Assembly: GCA_947505565.1 (NCBI GenBank)
Contig: CANNLB010000051.1
Location: forward strand, 1 to 8,840
Origin: Acidobacteriota bacterium
GTDB lineage: Bacteria > Acidobacteriota > Terriglobia > Bryobacterales > Bryobacteraceae
Direction of reading: 5' to 3'
DNA: 8,840 nucleotides
The position numbers were made by a program, and so were the translations under genes. This document shows, piece after piece, positions 5,015 through 8,840 of the stretch. The notes below the pieces were generated by a model. That model searched no databases. It was not told where the DNA came from and saw only the letters and a program-made list of their open reading frames with translations. Position 1 is the first letter of the stretch. Every line of letters begins with the position of its first letter.

Positions 5015-7274
5015 GCTTCGGGTTCTTGCCATTATCCTACTGACGGTCGCTTCCGCGTCAGCCGCCTCGATTGCCGAAAAAATCGCCGGTATGGAAAAGC
5101 GCGACGGGTTGTTCCCACTCTATTGGGACGTGAAAACCGGAAACCTGTTTCTTGAAATTCCAAAGACCGGTGACGAGTTCCTTTTTTACACCTCGCTGCC
5201 GGCCGGCCTCGGCTCGAATGACATCGGCCTCGACCGCGGCCAAGTCGGTCGCTCCCGCCTCGTGCGCTTCGAACGCGTCGGCCCTAAAATCCTCCTGATC
5301 GAAGCCAACCAACGCTTCCGCTCCTCCTCCATCAACCAGTACGAACAGAAGGCCGTCGCCGACTCCTTCGCCAGCACCGTCCACTGGGGCTTTGCCGTGA
5401 CTGCCGAAGAAGGCACCCGCGTCCTCATCGACCTGACCCCCTTTGTCGTCCGCGACGGTCACGACGCCGCCGCGGCCCTTCGGCGCTCCCGCTCCGGAGC
5501 GTACAAGGTCGATCCCACCCGCTCCGCCGTTTATCTCGACCGCACGAAAAGCTTCCCCACCAACACCGAAATCGAAGTACTCCTCACCTTCACGGGCGAG
5601 CCCCAAGGCCCCCTCGTCGCCTCCGTCTCCCCCTCCGCCGAAGCCTTCACCGTCCGCGAACATTACTCCTTCGTCGCCCTACCCGCCCCCGGCTTCGTTC
5701 CCAAGCCCCTCGACCCCCGCTCCAGCTTCAACGCCGTCACCTACATGGATTACTCGACGCCGCTCGGTGAACCCATCACCAAGCGCTACGCCCTGCGCCA
5801 CAAGCTCCCCATCAAGTACTACCTCGACCCCGGCACCCCGGAACCCATCCGCCAGGCGCTCCTCGACGGAGCTCGCTGGTGGGCCGACGCCTTTCCCGCC
5901 GGTACCTACACCGTCGAAATGCTTCCCCCCGACGCCGACCCCATGGACGCCCGTTACAACATGATTAACTGGGTCCACCGCTCCACCCGCGGCTGGAGCT
6001 ACGGCGCCTCCATCGTCGACCCCCGCACCGGCCAAATCATCAAGGGCAATGTTACCCTCGGCTCGCTCCGCGTCCGTCAGGACTACATGATCGCTGAAGG
6101 CGTCCTCGCGCCGTACGAAACCGGCCAGCCTGCGAACCCCGCGATGAAGGAAATGGGCCTCGCCCGCCTCCGCCAGCTCTCCGCCCACGAAGTCGGCCAT
6201 ACCCTCGGCCTCGCCCACAACTTCGCCGCCAATTCGGCCAGCGTGATGGACTATCCCCATCCGCGCATCGATCTCATCAACGGCAAGCCCTCCCTCGCCA
6301 ACGCCTACGGAAAAGCGATCGGCCCATGGGATAAAATAGCCATCGCCTGGGGCTACAAAGACGACCCCCTTGACTATAAGACCTACCGTTTCTTGAGCGA
6401 CGAAGATGCCCGCGACGAAGGCTCCGCCAGCCCCGTCGCCCACCTCTGGGACAACGGCTCGCCGACCGAGGAACTCGGCCGGATTCTCAACGTCCGCTCC
6501 GAAGTCCTGAAGCGCTTTGGCGAAACCAACATCCCCGTCGGCCAGCCCATGTCGACCCTCGCCGACACCTTGGTGCCCATCTACATGCTGCACCGCTATC
6601 AAACCGAAGCCGCGGCTAAGCTCCTCGGCGGAGTCGACTACAACTACGCCCTCCGCGGCGACGGTCAAAAAATCGCTGAACCCGTCTCCCCGGCCGACCA
6701 AGCCGCCGCCAAACTGCAGCTTTTCCGCACGATCGACCCGGCCGTCCTCACCCTCCCCGAGGCTCTCCTGAAGCTCCTCCCGCCCCGCGCCTTCGGCTAC
6801 CCGGCCATCCGCGAGCAGTTCAAAACCCGCACCGGCCTCGTCTTTGACCCCGTTGCCGCCGCCGAATCCGCCGTCGCCCTCACGATCCGACTGCTCCTCA
6901 ATCCTAATCGCGCCGCTCGCATGGAACAGCAAGCTGCCCGCAACGCGGCCTCTCCCAGCTTCGGCGCCGTCCTCAAGGAACTGATGGCCCTCACCGCGCA
7001 AAAGAAAACCGGCCTCCAATCCGAAATCCAAAATGCCACCCGCATGGTACTCCTCCATCACCTCATGGTCCTCGCCGCCGATGACGAAGCCCAAGCCTCG
7101 GTCCGCTCCATCGCTCTCGACCAACTGCTCACCATGAAGGCCGACAGCAGCCTCGCCGCCGCGCTGATAGACCGCTTCCAACGCGACGGCAAGCCCCCGG
7201 CCACGGCGAAACCCCTCGAAGCGCCCCCCGGCCAACCCATCGGTTGCGAGGACCCGTTCGTCGCCTTCCGCTAG
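5013..7274 (+). CDS. Secreted zinc-dependent metalloprotease (DUF5117 / DUF4953 family)
   Basis: A 753-residue exported metallopeptidase. MLRVLAIILLTVASASA is a Sec signal peptide. The N-terminal half (about 45-230) resembles DUF5117 (GLFPLYWDVKTGNLFLEI; FYTSLPAGLGSNDIGLDRGQ). The catalytic DUF4953 part has the metzincin zinc motif H392-E-V-G-H396-T-L-G-L-A-H402, with E393 as the general base, and a Met-turn-like SVMDYP with M412 ten residues later. A helical C-terminal part (about 560-740) follows. The substrate is not predictable. The ATG at 5013 shares three bases of CATG with the divergent hydrolase start, and the TAG at 7272-7274 shares CTAG with the convergent patatin stop, so there is no non-coding sequence at either end. 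The coding strand is extremely C-rich, which leaves long antisense reading frames open. Recognition is good. Confidence 0.92.
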   Translation: MLRVLAIILLTVASASAASIAEKIAGMEKRDGLFPLYWDVKTGNLFLEIPKTGDEFLFYTSLPAGLGSNDIGLDRGQVGRSRLVRFERVGPKILLIEANQRFRSSSINQYEQKAVADSFASTVHWGFAVTAEEGTRVLIDLTPFVVRDGHDAAAALRRSRSGAYKVDPTRSAVYLDRTKSFPTNTEIEVLLTFTGEPQGPLVASVSPSAEAFTVREHYSFVALPAPGFVPKPLDPRSSFNAVTYMDYSTPLGEPITKRYALRHKLPIKYYLDPGTPEPIRQALLDGARWWADAFPAGTYTVEMLPPDADPMDARYNMINWVHRSTRGWSYGASIVDPRTGQIIKGNVTLGSLRVRQDYMIAEGVLAPYETGQPANPAMKEMGLARLRQLSAHEVGHTLGLAHNFAANSASVMDYPHPRIDLINGKPSLANAYGKAIGPWDKIAIAWGYKDDPLDYKTYRFLSDEDARDEGSASPVAHLWDNGSPTEELGRILNVRSEVLKRFGETNIPVGQPMSTLADTLVPIYMLHRYQTEAAAKLLGGVDYNYALRGDGQKIAEPVSPADQAAAKLQLFRTIDPAVLTLPEALLKLLPPRAFGYPAIREQFKTRTGLVFDPVAAAESAVALTIRLLLNPNRAARMEQQAARNAASPSFGAVLKELMALTAQKKTGLQSEIQNATRMVLLHHLMVLAADDEAQASVRSIALDQLLTMKADSSLAAALIDRFQRDGKPPATAKPLEAPPGQPIGCEDPFVAFR
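5031..5036 (-). promoter_or_regulatory. Candidate -10 element (GATAAT) for the hydrolase–tsaB pair
   Basis: On the minus strand GATAAT matches the -10 consensus at five of six bases. A loose CTGACG (5061-5056) is the best -35 candidate, with a long 19-base spacer. Transcription would start near 5024, about ten bases before the ATG at 5014-5012, and would exclude the ATG at 5032-5030 as a start. It lies inside the signal-peptide codons of the metalloprotease gene. Confidence 0.3.
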
Positions 7275-8260
7275 GCTGCCCGCTGCTCCCGCGCCGTCCC
7301 TATCTCGACCAACCGTTCGCCCAAGTTGCGCAATTCGCCGCTCCGCTCCCGGCACAACGCCTCGGCCTGCAAACGCAGATTGCGCAAGTTCTCCGGTCGC
7401 ACATCGTCCATCTGCTGGTCGCTCTGCTGCAGCGTCACCTGATACCGATGATAGTCCCCCGGCAGTAACTGCTGTAACTGATAATCCACCGTCGCGCTTA
7501 CCCCGTCCAGCACGATATCCAACACCGGTCGCAGCCATCCCGCCGTCCCCCAACTCTTCGCCCGATCAAGGGAGATCCGCGGCAGCACCGTGCCCGTCCC
7601 TAAACTCACCACCACGAACTTCGTCGCCCGCGGGTTAATCGCCATCGCTTCTACAAGCGCGCAGGCCGCCGGATTGTTCGCACACACGCCCCCGTCGATC
7701 AGCGCCCAGTAGTCCACCGAATCCGGCACCGGCACCCGCGCCGGCTCGAAGTACGTCGGTGCCGCCGAGGTCGCCCGCGCCACCTCCCACATCGGAAAGT
7801 CATACTCCGCCCTCTTCCGCGCCATCGCGCTCTTGAAGAAGAACGGCGTCCGCCGCTCAATCTCATAGCTCGGCACCAGCACATCCGTGCAAGCGTCTTT
7901 TAATCGAACGTCCCCGAAATACCGCCGCAACACCTCTTCAATCCCGTTAGCGGAATACCGCTCCTCCGCCAGACTCCCCAGCGTCCGCATCCGCCGCCAC
8001 CAAGACGTGCTAAAAATCTTGCTACCTTCTTTTTCGTACAACTCCGCCATCTGGGCAGCCGAATACAGCGGGCGCCCCCCCTCCCCCGGCCGCGTCAATC
8101 CCAGCGCCAGAATGCCCCCCGTGGATGTCCCCGCCACTAGGTCGAACAGGTCAGCTATCCGCTGCCCGGTCTGCCGTTCCAGCCGCGATAAAACGACGGC
8201 CGGGATGATGCCGCGAATCCCGCCTCCGTCAATCGATAAAATCCGAACCGTGTTTAGCAT
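7271..8260 (-). CDS. Patatin-like phospholipase
   Basis: A 329-residue patatin-fold lipid acyl hydrolase using a Ser-Asp dyad. The oxyanion-hole motif D11-GGGIRG17, nucleophile motif GTS46TGG and dyad motif D189-G-G are all present and in the usual order, so it should be active. There is no signal peptide or membrane segment, suggesting a cytoplasmic enzyme. The start ATG at 8260-8258 is preceded by AAGGAG with nine-base spacing, the only strong Shine-Dalgarno among the genes here. The first motif region (ILSIDGGGIRGIIP) resembles the CapV-like patatins used as effectors in CBASS defence, but standalone patatins share it. No CD-NTase or other defence gene is in view, so a lipid-turnover role is equally possible. 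Its stop codon overlaps that of the convergent metalloprotease in CTAG. Confidence 0.94.
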   Translation of the reverse strand: MLNTVRILSIDGGGIRGIIPAVVLSRLERQTGQRIADLFDLVAGTSTGGILALGLTRPGEGGRPLYSAAQMAELYEKEGSKIFSTSWWRRMRTLGSLAEERYSANGIEEVLRRYFGDVRLKDACTDVLVPSYEIERRTPFFFKSAMARKRAEYDFPMWEVARATSAAPTYFEPARVPVPDSVDYWALIDGGVCANNPAACALVEAMAINPRATKFVVVSLGTGTVLPRISLDRAKSWGTAGWLRPVLDIVLDGVSATVDYQLQQLLPGDYHRYQVTLQQSDQQMDDVRPENLRNLRLQAEALCRERSGELRNLGERLVEIGTAREQRAA

Positions 8261-8269
8261 TGCATCTTT

Positions 8270-8275
8270 CTCCTT
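8270..8275 (-). promoter_or_regulatory. Ribosome binding site of the patatin gene
   Basis: The minus strand reads AAGGAG, a near-perfect anti-16S match, nine bases before the ATG at 8260. It fixes that ATG as the start. An out-of-frame ATG lies five bases upstream. Confidence 0.75.
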
Positions 8276-8325
8276 CGCCCGTCAGTCTACCGGGACGTTT
8301 CCAAACAATCGGAGCCACGAATCAA

Positions 8326-8362
8326 TGCAAATATTACAAAATGAAGGACTAAAAATATTGCA
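8326..8362. repeat. AT-rich imperfect inverted repeat upstream of the patatin gene
   Basis: TGCAAATATT (8326-8335) and AATATTGCA (8354-8362) are inverted copies differing by one extra A, separated by 18 bases in an AT-rich patch that stands out from the GC-rich surroundings. On the minus strand the second arm supplies TTGCAA and the first TGTAAT, a weak -35/-10 pair with a long 19-base spacer, about 65-105 bases before the patatin ATG. It could be a promoter with operator half-sites. Support is from pattern only. Confidence 0.35.
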
Positions 8363-8397
8363 ACGGTCTGTGAAGCCCCATTCCGGGTTCCCCAAAA

Positions 8398-8436
8398 CGG
8401 CACCCAAGGGGATAAAAAGGGCACCCCGGGGTGCCG
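8398..8436. repeat. GC-rich perfect palindrome with an extra upstream half-site
   Basis: Positions 8420-8435 are a 16-base perfect palindrome, GGCACCCC joined to GGGGTGCC. A further GGCACCC begins at 8399, exactly 21 bases (two helical turns) before the palindrome's own left arm. Extended by one base, CGGCACCC (8398-8405) can pair instead with GGGTGCCG (8429-8436), so two mutually exclusive hairpins are possible. No T-run follows on either strand, so this is not a simple intrinsic terminator. A dimeric regulator site is possible; which gene it would serve is unclear. Confidence 0.45.
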
Positions 8437-8505
8437 GGCTGGTAGGGCCGATTAAGCGCCACCGGTCGGAATTGTAAGTCGCTCGGAATCAACGATTTAG
8501 GGCCA

Positions 8506-8787
8506 CCATTTTCCTAAGGAATCCTCATATTGGGCTTGTGGCCCAGCACAAGCGAAGGATGAAAATGGGTCGTAGCCTGAGCGATCCTGGTATCGGTTGT
8601 GGGGAAGCAGGCTGGTTTTTACTTGGTGCCTTTGAGCCCGTTTGTGAATCTGGTCCGGGACGCTTTCCTGGAACAACGAAGTGGAGCACCTGTCGCAATG
8701 CGTGGAGCCTGAGAAGGAAGATCTGTTTTTTTCACGCGTCCTTCCCTTCGGCGCGGTCCAACAATGAGATCCCAATCTGTGTGGGAT
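8506..8787 (+). ncRNA. Candidate structured RNA or non-coding end of a mobile element
   Basis: Five hairpins follow one another. The first is compound: CCATTTTC (8506-8513) pairs with GAAAATGG (8561-8568), ATCCT (8521-8525) with AGGAT (8556-8560), and GCTTGTG (8534-8540) with CACAAGC (8547-8553). Then AGCCTG (8574-8579) with CAGGCT (8608-8613), GGTGC (8625-8629) with GCACC (8686-8690), GAAGGA (8713-8718) with TCCTTC (8739-8744), and ATCCCA (8769-8774) with TGGGAT (8782-8787). The plus strand is G- and T-rich, which suits an RNA read rightward. Short open frames exist on both strands but resemble nothing I know. A Shine-Dalgarno-like GAGGAG at 8834-8839 hints at a gene just past the edge. An IS110-type bridge RNA upstream of its recombinase would fit this layout, but no transposase codon is visible. 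Confidence 0.3.
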
Positions 8788-8840
8788 GTAGAGTCTAGTT
8801 CCAGCGCCCGAAAGTCTCGTGTTTGGCGAGGTTGAGGAGC

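Larger units (their letters stand above)
8261..8505. other. Non-coding region upstream of the patatin gene
   Basis: No protein gene is recognisable here on either strand. The C-over-G bias of the genes to the left fades: by hand count 8281-8480 has 54 G and 51 C. The stretch holds the patatin ribosome binding site, the AT-rich inverted repeat and the GC-rich palindrome listed separately. No tRNA, including a selenocysteine tRNA, and no CRISPR-like repeat is visible. Confidence 0.6.

Noticed and set aside
5679..7553. 624-codon minus-strand open frame across the metalloprotease
   Set aside because: It is antisense to a gene with HEVGHTLGLAH and a signal peptide. The translation is low-complexity Gly/Ala/Val/Glu, as expected from C-rich codons read backwards.
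7271..8260. CBASS-type defence island built on the patatin
   Set aside because: Only the patatin motif is present. No CD-NTase, Cap2/Cap3 or sensor gene lies in the window, so a defence role is not supported.
8497..8798. Small protein genes on either strand (8538-8798 plus, 8497-8775 minus)
   Set aside because: They overlap each other, match no family I know, lack ribosome binding sites, and fall across the hairpins.
8261..8840. Selenocysteine tRNA, other tRNA, SRP RNA or cobalamin riboswitch in the right-hand region
   Set aside because: No T-arm GTTCRANYC pattern with matching acceptor stems, and no SRP or cobalamin consensus core. A short GGGGAAGCAG match at 8601-8610 is too little.

Overview
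The window is GC-rich, densely packed bacterial chromosome. The mix of genes suggests Acidobacteriota, probably a Bryobacterales/Solibacter-like genome: a DUF1080 protein fused to a redoxin, a DUF5117/DUF4953 metalloprotease, a DUF5060/DUF4038-type exported hydrolase, and housekeeping dnaG and tsaB scattered among them. That placement is inference; no marker gene here fixes the taxon.

Layout from left to right. Positions 1-528 (minus) hold the N-terminal 176 codons of DNA primase, running off the left edge. Divergent from it, 547-2004 (plus) is one gene interrupted by a single in-frame TGA at 1222-1224. I read it as a selenoprotein: signal peptide, DUF1080 domain, thioredoxin-fold redoxin whose active site reads W-Sec-P-Y-C, and a DsbD-alpha-like domain. 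A stem-loop at the right distance for a bacterial SECIS follows the TGA. A radical SAM/SPASM-type protein (2005-2883) starts at the next base, so the two look like one operon. It runs convergently into tsaB (2838-3413, minus). tsaB overlaps by ATGA the end of a large exported glycosidase-like gene (3410-5014, minus). That gene and the exported zinc metalloprotease (5013-7274, plus) start from the same CATG tetranucleotide. The metalloprotease and the convergent patatin-like phospholipase (7271-8260, minus) end on the same CTAG.

The last 580 bases contain no recognisable protein gene. They hold the upstream region of the patatin gene, with an AT-rich inverted repeat and a GC-rich palindrome. 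After about position 8500 comes a stretch rich in hairpins and G rather than C, possibly a structured RNA or the 5' non-coding end of a mobile element whose gene would lie past the right edge.

The main result is the selenoprotein. A standard gene caller would split it into a truncated DUF1080 protein and a headless redoxin. How its Sec redoxin, DsbD-alpha-like domain and radical SAM neighbour work together is not known to me. Gene starts here mostly lack Shine-Dalgarno sequences and several genes share start or stop bases, so transcription signals must lie inside neighbouring genes.
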